From the NCBI RefSeq assembly GCF_025150745.1, contig NZ_CP102282.1:1127501-1191500 (forward strand): 64,000 bases of DNA. Reading direction: 5' to 3'. The DNA is from Eubacterium ventriosum (GTDB lineage: Bacteria > Bacillota > Clostridia > Lachnospirales > Lachnospiraceae). Shown here piece by piece: positions 34,040-44,597 of the stretch. The position numbers and the translations under genes are program-made. The number at the start of each line of letters is the position of its first letter. Positions within the stretch are counted from its first letter, which is position 1. The notes beneath the pieces were generated by a model. It was not told the origin of the DNA. It made no database searches and saw only the letters and a list, made by a program, of their open reading frames with translations.

Positions 34040-34894
34040 ATGTTTGATCCAATTACATTAAAATTATCAGTAGATCCACTTATTTTAAGTGCATTAAAGG
34101 AAGACGTAACAAGCGAGGACGTAACAACTAATTCAGTTATGAGAGAGGCTTGCATGGGACAGGTAGACCTTATTTGTAAAGAAGACGGAGTTATCTGCGG
34201 ACTTCAGGTTTTTGCAAGAGCTTTTCAGTTATTAGATGAAAATGTAGAAGTTGATTTGTTAGTTAAAGATGGCGACCAGGTTAAAAAAGGTCAGCTTATG
34301 GGAACTGTAAAAGGTGACATCAGAATTCTTTTAGTTGGTGAAAGAACAGGACTTAATTATCTTCAGAGAATGAGTGGTATTGCAACATATACTAATTCAA
34401 TTGCAAAATTATTAGAAGGCAGCAAGACTAAGCTTCTTGATACAAGAAAGACTTCACCTAATAATCGTATTTTCGAAAAATATTCTGTTAGAGTTGGCGG
34501 CGGAAATAACCACAGATACAACCTTACAGACGGTATTTTGCTGAAAGACAATCATATCGGTGCAGCAGGTAGCGTTGAAAAAGCTATCCAGATGGCTAAG
34601 GAATATGCTCCTTTCGTAAGAAAGATTGAAGTGGAAGTTGAAAGCTTAGATATGGTTCGTCAGGCAGTTGAAGCCGGTGCCGACATTATTATGTTAGACA
34701 ATATGGACCATGATGTAATGAAGGAAGCTATTGAAATAATTGATGGAAGAGCTGAAATTGAAGTATCAGGAAATGTAACTAAGGAAAATATTTCTAAATT
34801 AGTAGATTTGGGAGTTGATTATATTTCAAGTGGTGCTTTAACACATTCTGCACCTATTATGGATATCTCATTAAAGAATCTTCATCGTATTTAA
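34040..34894 (+). CDS. nadC: Nicotinate-nucleotide pyrophosphorylase (carboxylating)
   Basis: NadC condenses quinolinate with PRPP to nicotinate mononucleotide. The 284-residue protein shows LLVGERTGLNYLQRMSGIAT (about 98-117), LDTRKTSPNNR (about 134-144), the RVGGGNNHRYNLTDGILLKDNHI block (about 152-174) and the C-terminal DYISSGALTHSAP. The sequence RKTSPNNRIFEKYSVRVGG differs from the more usual RKTTPGLR-EKYAVR by a small insertion. It follows nadB after 123 bases, and the niaR gene starts 12 bases later. Confidence 0.94.
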   Translation: MFDPITLKLSVDPLILSALKEDVTSEDVTTNSVMREACMGQVDLICKEDGVICGLQVFARAFQLLDENVEVDLLVKDGDQVKKGQLMGTVKGDIRILLVGERTGLNYLQRMSGIATYTNSIAKLLEGSKTKLLDTRKTSPNNRIFEKYSVRVGGGNNHRYNLTDGILLKDNHIGAAGSVEKAIQMAKEYAPFVRKIEVEVESLDMVRQAVEAGADIIMLDNMDHDVMKEAIEIIDGRAEIEVSGNVTKENISKLVDLGVDYISSGALTHSAPIMDISLKNLHRI

Positions 34895-34906
34895 TAGAGG
34901 TGAGAA

Positions 34907-35464
34907 ATGGGCGGAGAAAAGAGAAGAGAGAATCTATTAAAAATTTTACAGGAAAGTGAAAGTGCAGTATCAGGAACAAAACTTGCCACAAAGTTTCAGG
35001 TAAGCCGCCAGGTTATCGTTCAGGATATAGCATTACTTCGCGCAAAAAATCACGATATAATATCAACACACAAAGGCTATGTACTTCTGGACAAAGGAAA
35101 CATTCAGAGAGTTTTTAAGGTAAAACACAGTGCCGAAAAGATGCTTGATGAATTAAATCTTATAGTAGATTGCGGTGGTAAAGTGGAAGATGTATTCGTA
35201 TACCACAAGCTTTATGGAGTAATACGTGTTGAGATGAATATAAAATCCAGAATGGATGCAAAGAGATATGTTGATGGCATAAAAGGAGGTGTTTCTGTTC
35301 CCCTTGAACAAATCACCTCAGAATACCATTATCATACAGTAACAGCTGACAGTGTGGAAACATTGAACATAATACAGGACCAGTTAGACAAGCAGGGTTA
35401 CCTTGTGGCACTGAGAGACTACGAGCCTGTAGACTTCTGGAGTAATACAGAGGCAGAGAGTTAG
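34907..35464 (+). CDS. niaR: NiaR-type NAD biosynthesis repressor (HTH-11 plus 3H domain)
   Basis: This 185-residue repressor has an N-terminal winged helix (ESAVSGTKLATKFQVSRQVIVQDIALLRAKNHDIISTHKGYVL, about 15-60) and a C-terminal 3H domain that senses niacin (conserved His in VYHKLYG and HYHTVTADS). Its position directly after nadB-nadC supports autoregulation of NAD synthesis. GAGGTG precedes the ATG. nadA, usually in this operon, is absent from the window. Confidence 0.9.
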   Translation: MGGEKRRENLLKILQESESAVSGTKLATKFQVSRQVIVQDIALLRAKNHDIISTHKGYVLLDKGNIQRVFKVKHSAEKMLDELNLIVDCGGKVEDVFVYHKLYGVIRVEMNIKSRMDAKRYVDGIKGGVSVPLEQITSEYHYHTVTADSVETLNIIQDQLDKQGYLVALRDYEPVDFWSNTEAES

Positions 35465-35570
35465 AAAAATTTTCGGTTGGCAAGAATATAATAATATATA
35501 AGTGAACAACAACAAATCAAGCCGGAAATAGCATTTGTAATTGTTAGTAAATAAAATATTGATTAATATG

Positions 35571-35618
35571 GTTGCTCCGTTGGAATATTGGAGAATGTTC
35601 CGGCGGGGCAGCTTTTTT
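35571..35618 (+). terminator. Terminator of the nad operon
   Basis: GTTGCTCCGTTGGAAT (35571-35586) pairs with GTTCCGGCGGGGCAGC (35597-35612), then six T. All departures from perfect pairing are G-U wobbles on one arm. Confidence 0.85.
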
Positions 35619-35671
35619 AAATGATTGTAGTGTGAGTGGTGTAATGGTAGGATAGGTATAGTGGTAGCCAT

Positions 35672-35700
35672 AGAAAAGCCGGATTCATTATGAATCCGGC
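35672..35700 (-). terminator. Terminator of pyrG
   Basis: GCCGGATTCA (35678-35687) and TGAATCCGGC (35691-35700) form a perfect stem; reading the minus strand, TTTTCT follows. Confidence 0.85.
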
Positions 35701-35744
35701 GTATAAATTCATATATTTAATTAGTACAATTCTAATCCAGGGAT

Positions 35745-37352
35745 TTATTTCTGCTTTCCTTTTTCGATTGCTGCATTTACAAATCCTAAGAATAAAGGAT
35801 GAGGTCTATTAGGACGGCTCTTTAATTCAGGATGTGCCTGTGTTGCAATGAAGAATGGATGTGAAGGAATTTCAATCATTTCTACAATACGTCCGTCAGG
35901 AGAGATACCTGATAACTTCATTCCCTTTGAGGTAAGGGCTTCTCTGTAATCGTTGTTTACTTCATAACGATGACGATGACGTTCATGAATTAATTCTTCC
36001 CCATATAATTTATAAGCAAGACTTTCTGTATCCAAGTGACATGGATAAGAACCAAGTCTTAAAGTTCCACCGATATCTGTAATACCCTCCTGGTCAGGCA
36101 TAAGACTGATAACAGGATGTGTAGTTGCAGGATTAAGTTCAATACTGTGAGCATCACGGAAACCAACTACATCTCTTGCAAATTCAACAATTGAAAGCTG
36201 CATGCCAAGGCAAAGACCAAGGAATGGAATATTGTTCTCTCTTGCATATTTGATAGAAGCAATCTTACCGTCGATACCACGGCTGCCAAAACCACCTGGG
36301 ACAAGAATACCTGAAACATCACTGAAGATTTCAGCAGCATTCTCATTAGTAACTTCTTCTGAGTCAACCCATTTAATATTAACAGTGCAACGGCTTGGAT
36401 AACCGGCATGTTTCAAAGATTCAACAACACTAATGTAAGCATCATGTAATGCAATATATTTTCCAACTAATGCAACTGTAACTTCCTGAACAGGATGCTT
36501 AGCTGCGTCAACCATAGCCTTCCATTCGTCAAGGTCAGGTTCAGGACAATCAAGCTTTAAGCTCTGGCAAACAATTTCTGCAAGATGTTCTTTTTCCATT
36601 GCAAGAGGAGCTTCGTAAAGCATATCAACTGTAAGGTTTTGAACAACGTGGCTTGCGGGAACATTACAGAAAAGACTGATTTTGTCTTTAAGATTGTCGT
36701 CAATTTCGTATTCAGTACGACAAACAACTACGTCAGGCTGAATACCAAGTCTCTGTAATTCCTTAACACTCATCTGGATAGGTTTAGTTTTCATTTCTTC
36801 AGATGCAGGAAGATAAACCATAAGAGCTACGTGAATAAGAATACAATTCTCACGTCCAACATCATGCTGGAACTGTCTGATAGCTTCAATATATGGCTGT
36901 GATTCAATATCACCAACTGTTCCACCTACTTCAATAATAGCAATTTCAGTTTCTTCTGAAAGACTGCGGTGGAAACGACTTTTAATCTCGTTAGTAATAT
37001 GCGGAATAACCTGAACAGTTCCTCCACCGAAATCACCATGTCTTTCTTTTTCAAGTACAGACCAGTAAACCTTACCGGTTGTAACGTTAGAATTTCTTGT
37101 TAAACTTTCATCAATAAATCTTTCATAATGACCTAAATCAAGATCAGTTTCAGCACCATCGTCTGTAACGAAAACTTCTCCGTGCTGAATAGGGTTCATA
37201 GTACCTGGGTCAATGTTAATATAAGGATCAAACTTCTGCATTGTTACCTTGTAACCACGAGCTTTCAAAAGACGACCCAAAGATGCAGCAGTGATACCTT
37301 TTCCGAGACCGGAAACAACACCGCCTGTTACAAATACATATTTTACTGCCAT
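35745..37352 (-). CDS. pyrG: CTP synthase
   Basis: PyrG aminates UTP to CTP with glutamine and ATP. The 535-residue protein has the N-terminal synthetase domain ([19 protein letters not shown] at the start, then [25 protein letters not shown]) and a C-terminal class I glutaminase with the Cys in [11 protein letters not shown] (about 376-386) and a His/Glu pair near AQAHPE. I chose the ATG giving MAVKYVF, with GGAGGA upstream, over a start five codons earlier. The leader contains an 11-base inverted repeat. Confidence 0.96.
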   Translation of the reverse strand: MAVKYVFVTGGVVSGLGKGITAASLGRLLKARGYKVTMQKFDPYINIDPGTMNPIQHGEVFVTDDGAETDLDLGHYERFIDESLTRNSNVTTGKVYWSVLEKERHGDFGGGTVQVIPHITNEIKSRFHRSLSEETEIAIIEVGGTVGDIESQPYIEAIRQFQHDVGRENCILIHVALMVYLPASEEMKTKPIQMSVKELQRLGIQPDVVVCRTEYEIDDNLKDKISLFCNVPASHVVQNLTVDMLYEAPLAMEKEHLAEIVCQSLKLDCPEPDLDEWKAMVDAAKHPVQEVTVALVGKYIALHDAYISVVESLKHAGYPSRCTVNIKWVDSEEVTNENAAEIFSDVSGILVPGGFGSRGIDGKIASIKYARENNIPFLGLCLGMQLSIVEFARDVVGFRDAHSIELNPATTHPVISLMPDQEGITDIGGTLRLGSYPCHLDTESLAYKLYGEELIHERHRHRYEVNNDYREALTSKGMKLSGISPDGRIVEMIEIPSHPFFIATQAHPELKSRPNRPHPLFLGFVNAAIEKGKQK

Positions 37353-37381
37353 GAGACATTCCTCCATTTGTATAATACACT

Positions 37382-37414
37382 ATGATGTTTAGTAGTATTG
37401 GGGCTAAACATCAT
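37382..37414. repeat. Perfect inverted repeat in the pyrG leader
   Basis: ATGATGTTTAG (37382-37392) and CTAAACATCAT (37404-37414) form a perfect 11-base stem with an 11-base loop. It lies 30 bases upstream of the pyrG start on the minus strand; the loop reads CCCCAATACTA in that strand. No T tract follows, so it is a candidate operator or leader structure rather than a terminator. Confidence 0.6.
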
Positions 37415-37601
37415 CTAAACATAAAAAATCACCTTACTAGTGTACTACAATCAAAAAATTAATTCCATAGGAATGTAAAAATTTTAAAAGTTTAAATTTT
37501 TTTTATCAAAAATTCACATTATTTACAAAGTATATGGTATATTATTAAAGTCTAAAGATATACATAAAAGATATGCAGAATGTAAAGAAAGGGAAGACTT
37601 G

Positions 37602-39575
37602 ATGGATAATAATACTAATAGAAATACTAATAGGAATAATTCGAAAAACGATAGGGATAACAAGAATCAAAAGAAAAATCAAATAATAGGCATAGTGGTT
37701 GCACTTGTAGCCGCATTTCTTTTTACAACATTAAGCTCATATATAGTTGATTCAATGACTACCAAGGAGATTAGTTACAATCAGTTTATAGCTTTGCTTG
37801 AAAATAATAATGTGGAATCAGTTGTTTTCAATAACAATAAGATAGAAATTACACCTAAAGATAATAATGGAAACATTATAAAAGTAAAATATTGGACAAC
37901 AGAATTAAATGACCCTGAACTTATTCAGGAATTAAAAGAAAAATATACACAGGTAAAATTCAAAGGAGAACAGCAGAGTAGTTCTTCAAGTCTTTTACTT
38001 ATTTTGCTTGAATGGGTATTACCATTTGTAATGTTCTATGTTTTGCTTACATTCATAATGAAGAAAGCAGGCGGCGGAGCCGGTGGTGGAATGTTTGGTG
38101 TTGGAAAGAGCAATGCCAAGGTATATGTTCAGAAAGAAACAGGAGTTACATTTAAGGATGTGGCGGGACAGGAAGAAGCTAAGGAATCAGTAGTAGAATT
38201 AGTAGATTTCCTTCATAATCCGGGCAAATATACAGAAATCGGTGCCAAGCTTCCGAAGGGAGCATTGTTAGTAGGACCGCCGGGAACAGGTAAAACATTG
38301 TTGGCTAAGGCAGTTGCAGGAGAGGCTAAGGTGCCATTTTTCTCATTGTCAGGTTCAGACTTTGTGGAAATGTTCGTAGGTGTAGGTGCTTCAAGAGTAA
38401 GAGATTTGTTTAAGCAGGCAGAACAGAATGCACCATGTATCGTATTTATCGACGAAATTGACTCAATAGGAAAGAGCAGAGATTCAAGATATGGCGGTGG
38501 AAACGATGAAAGAGAACAGACATTAAATGCACTTTTGGCAGAAATGGATGGTTTTGATACATCAAAGGGTATTTTAATACTTGCTGCAACTAACAGACCG
38601 GAAGTACTTGATCCGGCACTTTTAAGACCAGGACGTTTTGACAGAAGAATTATTGTAGACGCACCTGATTTTAAGGGCAGACTTGAAACTTTAAGAGTTC
38701 ATTCAAAAGATGTTAAATTAGATGAAACAGTAGATCTTGATGCTATTGCAAACATTACAAGTGGTGCAGTAGGTTCAGACCTTGCCAATATGGTTAACGA
38801 AGCAGCAATTAACGCAGTAAAATGTGGTAGAAGAGCAATTTCCCAGGCTGACTTAATGGAAGCAGTTGAAGTTGTAATTGCCGGAAAAGAAAAGAAAGAT
38901 AGAATTCTCAGCAAAGAAGAAAAGAAGATAGTTTCTTACCATGAAGTAGGTCATGCATTAGTAACAGCATTACAGAAACATGCAGAACCGGTACAGAAGA
39001 TTACAATAGTTCCAAGAACAATGGGTTCATTAGGATATGTTATACAGGCGCCTGAAGAAGAAAAATATCTTATGTCAAAAGAAGAATTAAATGCAAGACT
39101 TGTAACATTCCTTGCAGGTAGAGCAGCAGAAGAAATTGTATTTGATTCAGTGACAACAGGTGCATCAAATGATATGGAAAAGGCTACAAAGATAGCCCGC
39201 TCAATGATTGCACAGTATGGTATGTCAGAAAAGTTCGGCTTAATGAGTCTTGAACAGGTTGAAAATCCATACTTAGGCAACAGAACAACACTCAACTGTA
39301 GCGACAAGACAGCAACAGAGATTGAAGAAGAGGTTAAGATTCTTCTTAAAGAAAAATACGAAGAAGCTAAGAAGCTTCTTAGAAATAACCGTGCTAAGCT
39401 TGACAAGATTGCAAAATTCTTATACGAAAAAGAAACAATCACAGGCAAGGAATTTATGGATATTTTTGAACAGTGCGAGAGAGAAGAAGCTGAAAAGGCA
39501 GAAGCTTCTAAAACACAGAATACAGAAAACAATGCAAATGCTGAAAATTTAGATACACAGAATACAGAAGCATAG
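37602..39575 (+). CDS. ftsH: ATP-dependent zinc metalloprotease FtsH
   Basis: This 657-residue membrane AAA+ protease degrades misfolded and regulatory proteins. It has an Asn-rich N-terminus, two membrane helices (about 28-48 and 128-150) around a short external domain, an AAA domain with Walker A GPPGTGKT (about 224-231), Walker B VFIDEID and SRH LLRPGRFDRR, and the zinc site HEVGH (about 446-450). The C-terminal tail is low-complexity (Gln/Asn/Thr/Glu). The ATG follows GAAAGGGA. Confidence 0.96.
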   Translation: MDNNTNRNTNRNNSKNDRDNKNQKKNQIIGIVVALVAAFLFTTLSSYIVDSMTTKEISYNQFIALLENNNVESVVFNNNKIEITPKDNNGNIIKVKYWTTELNDPELIQELKEKYTQVKFKGEQQSSSSSLLLILLEWVLPFVMFYVLLTFIMKKAGGGAGGGMFGVGKSNAKVYVQKETGVTFKDVAGQEEAKESVVELVDFLHNPGKYTEIGAKLPKGALLVGPPGTGKTLLAKAVAGEAKVPFFSLSGSDFVEMFVGVGASRVRDLFKQAEQNAPCIVFIDEIDSIGKSRDSRYGGGNDEREQTLNALLAEMDGFDTSKGILILAATNRPEVLDPALLRPGRFDRRIIVDAPDFKGRLETLRVHSKDVKLDETVDLDAIANITSGAVGSDLANMVNEAAINAVKCGRRAISQADLMEAVEVVIAGKEKKDRILSKEEKKIVSYHEVGHALVTALQKHAEPVQKITIVPRTMGSLGYVIQAPEEEKYLMSKEELNARLVTFLAGRAAEEIVFDSVTTGASNDMEKATKIARSMIAQYGMSEKFGLMSLEQVENPYLGNRTTLNCSDKTATEIEEEVKILLKEKYEEAKKLLRNNRAKLDKIAKFLYEKETITGKEFMDIFEQCEREEAEKAEASKTQNTENNANAENLDTQNTEA

Positions 39576-39666
39576 AATGCAGGTAATTTAGAAACTACTG
39601 AAATGTAGAATACAGATTGTTTGTTCAAAAACAAACAGCACAAAGATTATTACCGGATGACTATAT

Positions 39667-39706
39667 GAAAGCTGGCACCTTTGATTATTCAAAGTTGTCA
39701 GCTTTC
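39667..39706 (+). terminator. Long hairpin after ftsH
   Basis: GAAAGCTG (39667-39674) pairs with CAGCTTTC (39699-39706), with inner CTTTGA/TCAAAG. Only a poor T tract follows, so terminator activity is uncertain. Confidence 0.4.
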
Positions 39707-39755
39707 GTAAGTTAGTCTATAGAATAAATACGATTTTATAAAAGCAGGTAGAACA

Positions 39756-41657
39756 ATGGGTGAATTTAATTTTGCGGAAGAACTAAAAAAAATGCCACAG
39801 ACACCGGGGGTGTATTTAATGCACGATGCCCACGATGATGTTATTTATGTGGGAAAAGCTGTTAATCTTAAAAGGCGTGTAAGCTCATATTTTAGAAAAA
39901 GCACAAAAAGAACAACAAAAATAGAATCCATGGTTTCAAAAATAAGAAGGTTTGAGTATATTCTTACAGATTCAGAACTGGAAGCATTAATACTTGAATG
40001 TAATCTGATTAAAGAATACAGACCCAAATATAATACAATGCTTATGGATGACAAAACATATCCTTATGTAATGATTACAGTAAGTGAGGATTATCCACGA
40101 ATTGTTTTGGCCAGAAGGATGAAGAAGGACAATAATAAATATTTTGGACCTTTTACAAGTAGTGCAGCAGTTAAAGATACCATAGATTTGTTACAGAAAA
40201 TGTATCAAATTAGAAGTTGCAACAAGGCTATTGTAAGTGATGGCACGTATACTGCTGATGGAGAATATAAGAATATTCCAAAGATTAATGGAAGGCCTTG
40301 TCTTTATTATCATATTGGACAGTGCAAAGGTCCCTGTCAGGGATATATTTCCAAAGAAGATTACAGGGAAAATATTAATAAAGCCATTAAATTCTTAGAA
40401 GGCAATTACACTCTGACAATCAAGGAGTTGGAGGAAAAGATGCAGGAGGCATCAGCTAATCTTGATTTTGAGAAAGCAATGGAATGTAGAGATTTGATTA
40501 ATAGCATTAATCATGTTGCGGGAAATCAGAAGATTACAACTCATCAGTTTGAGGATAGGGATATTATTGCTTATGCAGAGGAAGGAAACGATGCAGTTGT
40601 ACAGGTGTTTTTTGTTAGAAATGGTAAGCTTATCGGTCGTGAACATTTTTATCTTACAACTGTTCCGGGAGATACCGGCAAAGATATTCTTACAAGTTTC
40701 ATAAAGCAATATTATATTGGAACGCCTTTTATTCCAAGGGAGCTTTTGGTGCAGGAAGAGGTGGAGGAGCCGGAACTTTTGTCACAGCTCCTTAGCAGAA
40801 ATCAGAATTATACAGTTAGAATTGTAAATCCTAAAAAAGGAAGTAAGGAGAAGCTTGTTGAACTTGCAGCAAAGAATGCAGGCAATCTTTTGGAACAAAA
40901 TAAAGAAAAATATAGAAGGGAACAAAAACGTACTGTAGGTGCAGTGGAGGAAATAGAGGAACTTATTGGTATTACGGGAATCCATAGAATGGAAGCCTAC
41001 GATATATCCAATACTAACGGTTACGAGTCCGTTGCATCAATGATAGTTTATGAGGACGGAAAACCGAAGCGTAATAATTATAGAAAGTTTAGAATTAAGT
41101 CTGTTAAGGGTCCTGACGATTATGCCAGCATGAGAGAAGTTCTTACAAGAAGATTCCGTCACGGAATAGAAGAACGTGAAAAGCTTGATATGGAAGAAAA
41201 AGACTACAAACTTGGAAGTTTCAGTAACTTCCCGGATATTCTTATGATGGATGGTGGAAAAGGTCAGGTAAACATAGCTCTTGAAGTTTTGGACAGCCTT
41301 AATCTTCATATTCCTGTTTGTGGAATGGTAAAGGACGATAACCATAGAACACGAGGACTGTATTACAATAATGAGGAAATTCCTATAGCAAAGAATTCGG
41401 AAGGATTCAGACTGATTACAAGAATGCAGGATGAAACTCATAGATTTGCAATAGAGTATCATAGAAGTCTTAGAAACAAAAAACAAGTACATTCAATACT
41501 TGATGACATTTCGGGAGTAGGTCCGGCAAGAAGAAAGGCATTAATGAGAGAATTTAAATCCATTGAAGGAATTAGGGAAGCTACAGTGGAACAGCTTAGT
41601 CAGGTTGATACTATAAGCGAAAAAGTGGCAAAGGACATATACAAATTTTTTCATTAA
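39756..41657 (+). CDS. uvrC: UvrC, excinuclease ABC subunit C
   Basis: UvrC makes the dual incisions in nucleotide excision repair. The 633-residue protein has the GIY-YIG 3'-incision domain at the N-terminus ([28 protein letters not shown], about 14-41), a Cys cluster (CNKAI...[13 protein letters not shown], about 157-196), a UVR domain (about 215-250), the RNase H-like 5'-incision domain (MEAYDISN and DGGKGQV) and a C-terminal helix-hairpin-helix ([14 protein letters not shown]). It opens a block with hprK, glk and murB. Confidence 0.96.
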   Translation: MGEFNFAEELKKMPQTPGVYLMHDAHDDVIYVGKAVNLKRRVSSYFRKSTKRTTKIESMVSKIRRFEYILTDSELEALILECNLIKEYRPKYNTMLMDDKTYPYVMITVSEDYPRIVLARRMKKDNNKYFGPFTSSAAVKDTIDLLQKMYQIRSCNKAIVSDGTYTADGEYKNIPKINGRPCLYYHIGQCKGPCQGYISKEDYRENINKAIKFLEGNYTLTIKELEEKMQEASANLDFEKAMECRDLINSINHVAGNQKITTHQFEDRDIIAYAEEGNDAVVQVFFVRNGKLIGREHFYLTTVPGDTGKDILTSFIKQYYIGTPFIPRELLVQEEVEEPELLSQLLSRNQNYTVRIVNPKKGSKEKLVELAAKNAGNLLEQNKEKYRREQKRTVGAVEEIEELIGITGIHRMEAYDISNTNGYESVASMIVYEDGKPKRNNYRKFRIKSVKGPDDYASMREVLTRRFRHGIEEREKLDMEEKDYKLGSFSNFPDILMMDGGKGQVNIALEVLDSLNLHIPVCGMVKDDNHRTRGLYYNNEEIPIAKNSEGFRLITRMQDETHRFAIEYHRSLRNKKQVHSILDDISGVGPARRKALMREFKSIEGIREATVEQLSQVDTISEKVAKDIYKFFH

Positions 41658-41751
41658 TTAATATATACAAAAAAAAGCTGTAATGTTAAAATAATGTATG
41701 ACAGTGAAAAATGGTCGTGAAGATTATACTTGTAGCGAAAGGAGCAAATTT

Positions 41752-42690
41752 ATGGAAAAAATTAAATTTACAAAAATAATAGAAAACTACAATTTAAAGA
41801 ATTATATACCTGAAATTGATACGGATAAGATTTATATTAATACTCCGGAAGTTAATAGACCGGCGTTACAGTTAGCAGGTTTCTTTGATCATTTCGATAA
41901 GGAAAGAGTACAGATTCTTGGAAACGTGGAATATGCTTTCATTGATAGTATGGAAAGACAGAACAGACTTTGGGTGTACGAAAAGTTAATGAGTAGTGGA
42001 ATTCCATGTCTGATTTTATGTAGAGGGCATGAAGCAGATGATGATTTGATTGAAGCAGGAAGAAAATATAATGTACCTGTTTTAATGACAGAATGGACTA
42101 CATCAAGGTTTGATGCAGAACTTACAAGATGGCTTAATGTTCAGCTTGCACCGTGTATTACAATCCATGGTGTTTTGGTAGACGTTTATGGTGAAGGTGT
42201 TTTGATTATGGGTGAAAGCGGAATCGGTAAAAGTGAGGCAGCCCTTGAATTAATTAAGAGAGGCCATAGACTTGTAACTGATGATGTTGTAGAAATAAGA
42301 AAGGTAAGTGATGAAACATTAATTGGTGCATCACCTGAAATTACTAAGCATTTTATTGAATTAAGAGGTATTGGTATCATAGATGTTAAGGCTTTATTTG
42401 GTGTTGAAAGTATTCTTGACACAGCCAATATTGACATGGTTATTAAGTTAGAAGAATGGGATAGAAGCAGAGAATATGATAGACTTGGAATTGAAGATAA
42501 TTACACAGAATTTCTTGGAAATAAAGTAGTTTGCTATTCTATTCCTATCAGACCGGGTAGAAATGTAGCAGTTATTGTTGAGTCAGCATCAGTAAACCAC
42601 AGACAGAAGAAGATGGGTTACAATGCTGCCAAAGAATTATATAAACGTGTAACTGACAATCTTATGAAGCAGAATGACGAGGAGGAATAG
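41752..42690 (+). CDS. hprK: HPr kinase/phosphorylase
   Basis: HprK/P phosphorylates and dephosphorylates Ser46 of HPr and Crh in response to glycolytic intermediates and is the sensor of carbon catabolite control. The 312-residue protein has Walker A GESGIGKSE (about 155-163), the capping His region GHRLVTDDVVEI and the family signature ELRGIGIIDVKALFG. I chose the ATG after AAAGGAG. A probable partner, the HPr-like protein with Ser46, is encoded 3.7 kb downstream. Confidence 0.95.
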   Translation: MEKIKFTKIIENYNLKNYIPEIDTDKIYINTPEVNRPALQLAGFFDHFDKERVQILGNVEYAFIDSMERQNRLWVYEKLMSSGIPCLILCRGHEADDDLIEAGRKYNVPVLMTEWTTSRFDAELTRWLNVQLAPCITIHGVLVDVYGEGVLIMGESGIGKSEAALELIKRGHRLVTDDVVEIRKVSDETLIGASPEITKHFIELRGIGIIDVKALFGVESILDTANIDMVIKLEEWDRSREYDRLGIEDNYTEFLGNKVVCYSIPIRPGRNVAVIVESASVNHRQKKMGYNAAKELYKRVTDNLMKQNDEEE

Positions 42691-42699
42691 AAAAAAATT

Positions 42700-43641
42700 A
42701 TGAAAAAGTATTGTTTTGGAGTTGACGTTGGAGGAACAACAGTTAAAGTAGGACTTTTTACAGTAGAAGGTCAGCTCCTTGATAAGTGGGAGATTATTAC
42801 AAGAACAGAAAATAATGGTGAAAATATTTTATTTGATATATGTGAATCATTAGAAGCTAAGTTAGACGAAAAGTCTATTGATTTAGATGAAGTTAAGGGA
42901 ATCGGCATTGGTTTGCCGGGACCTGTTTTAGATGACGGAACTGTATTACAGTGTGTTAACTTAGGTTGGGGCAAGTTTAATGTATCAGAAAAAATGTCTG
43001 AAATGTTCCACGGAATAGAGGTTAAGGTAGGCAATGATGCCAACGTTGCAGCTCTTGGTGAAGCGTGGAAAGGTGGCGGAAAGAATTTTGATGATATCGT
43101 TATGGTTACACTTGGAACAGGTGTAGGCGGAGGTGTTATTTTAGAAGGAAAAATTCTTACAGGACATAACGGTGCAGCAGGCGAAATCGGTCACATGCAT
43201 GTTGAAGATAGTGAAGAACTTAACTGTAACTGCGGCGGTTGCGGATGCCTTGAACAGTATGCATCAGCTACAGGTGTAGTAAGACTTGCAAACAGATATA
43301 TTGCAAAGAATAGTGAATCAACTAAGATGACAGAATTTGGTGAAGACATTACAGCAAAAGATGTTTTCGACTTGGCAAAAGAAGGAGATAAGGGTGCTGT
43401 AGCTGTTGTTGAACAGATGAGTACATATCTTGGAAAAGCCATGGCAAGTATTGCAACAGTAGTAAACCCACAGGCATTTATTATTGGCGGTGGTGTAAGT
43501 AAGGCAGGTCAGTATCTTATTGATGCCATTGCAGATGTTTATGTTAAATATGCTTTCCAAGCTTGTAGAGAAGCAAAAATTGCTCTTGCAGAATTAGGAA
43601 ATGATGCAGGAATTTATGGTGCGGCAGCACTTATAGTATAA
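42700..43641 (+). CDS. glk: ROK-family glucokinase
   Basis: This 313-residue sugar kinase phosphorylates glucose with ATP. It has the phosphate-1 motif FGVDVGGTTVKVGLF (5-19), the ROK zinc site as CNCGGCGCLEQYAS (about 176-189) preceded by the His in GEIGHMHV, and NDANVAALGE (about 112-121). Its start lies nine bases after the hprK stop, which links glucose phosphorylation with carbon catabolite control in the same operon. Confidence 0.92.
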   Translation: MKKYCFGVDVGGTTVKVGLFTVEGQLLDKWEIITRTENNGENILFDICESLEAKLDEKSIDLDEVKGIGIGLPGPVLDDGTVLQCVNLGWGKFNVSEKMSEMFHGIEVKVGNDANVAALGEAWKGGGKNFDDIVMVTLGTGVGGGVILEGKILTGHNGAAGEIGHMHVEDSEELNCNCGGCGCLEQYASATGVVRLANRYIAKNSESTKMTEFGEDITAKDVFDLAKEGDKGAVAVVEQMSTYLGKAMASIATVVNPQAFIIGGGVSKAGQYLIDAIADVYVKYAFQACREAKIALAELGNDAGIYGAAALIV

Positions 43642-43670
43642 AAAGTAACTAGAGGTTTTAGGAGGATTCA

Positions 43671-44573
43671 ATGGATAACGCATTCATAGAAAAGATTAAA
43701 GAAGTAGTTGGAGAAAAATATGTAAAAGAGAATGAGAGCATGGCATCTCATTGTACTTTCAGATGTGGAGGAAACGCTGAATTATTCGTAACTCCGGGCA
43801 GTATTGATGAGTTAACACAGGTTGTAGCACTTTGTAGAGAGAATGATGTGGAATTTCTTGTTATAGGAAACGGAAGCAATCTTTTAGTTAAAGATGAAGG
43901 CTACAAGGGTGTAATAATCGAAGTTAATTCAAGAATAAGTTTTATTGATGTTATTGGTGAAGATATTGTAGCCGACGCAGGAGCAAAGCTTTCAGCAGTG
44001 GCAGTTACTGCAATGGAGAACGACCTAGGTGGTTTTGAGTTTGCTCACGGTATTCCGGGCAACATTGGTGGTGCCGTAATGATGAATGCAGGTGCTTATG
44101 GTGGAGAAATGAAACAGGTTCTTAAATGGGTTAAGGTACTTGATAATGAAGGAAACATTATTACACTTGATGCATCTGAGCTTGAAATGGGATACAGAAC
44201 AAGCATTATTGAGAAGAAAGGTTATATTGTTCTTCAGGCAAGAATTGGTCTTAACATTGAATTCTCAGAGGATATTGGTTTGATTATGCAGATGTTTATG
44301 CAGAAGAGAAGAGCAAGTCAGCCACTTGAATATCCAAGTGCAGGAAGTACTTTCAAGAGACCTGAAGGATATTTTGCAGGTAAATTAATTGACGATGCAG
44401 GGCTTAGAGGATACAAAGTTGGTGGAGCCATGGTATCAGAAAAGCATTGTGGTTTTGTAATTAATTACGATAATGCCACAGCAACAGATGTTATTAATCT
44501 TATGAAGGATGTACAGGCTAAAGTTAAAGAGAAGTTCGATGTACAGTTAGAACCTGAAGTTAGAATTATCTAA
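43671..44573 (+). CDS. murB: UDP-N-acetylenolpyruvoylglucosamine reductase
   Basis: MurB reduces UDP-GlcNAc-enolpyruvate to UDP-MurNAc using NADPH and FAD. The 300-residue type II enzyme shows the FAD motif VIGNGSNLLVKDEG (about 63-76), HGIPGNIGGAVMMNAGAYGGEM (about 125-146), and the catalytic Ser/Glu regions YPSAGSTFKRPEG and GFVINYDNATATD. TTTTAGGAGG lies just before the start. It sits between glk and rapZ. Confidence 0.95.
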   Translation: MDNAFIEKIKEVVGEKYVKENESMASHCTFRCGGNAELFVTPGSIDELTQVVALCRENDVEFLVIGNGSNLLVKDEGYKGVIIEVNSRISFIDVIGEDIVADAGAKLSAVAVTAMENDLGGFEFAHGIPGNIGGAVMMNAGAYGGEMKQVLKWVKVLDNEGNIITLDASELEMGYRTSIIEKKGYIVLQARIGLNIEFSEDIGLIMQMFMQKRRASQPLEYPSAGSTFKRPEGYFAGKLIDDAGLRGYKVGGAMVSEKHCGFVINYDNATATDVINLMKDVQAKVKEKFDVQLEPEVRII

Positions 44574-44597
44574 AGGTCTAAGTATGAGGGAGTACAA

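Noticed and set aside
38951-39643. A 230-codon antisense frame opposite ftsH.
   Set aside because: It lies within a highly conserved gene, has no ribosome binding site and is Ser/Phe-rich as expected of a shadow frame.
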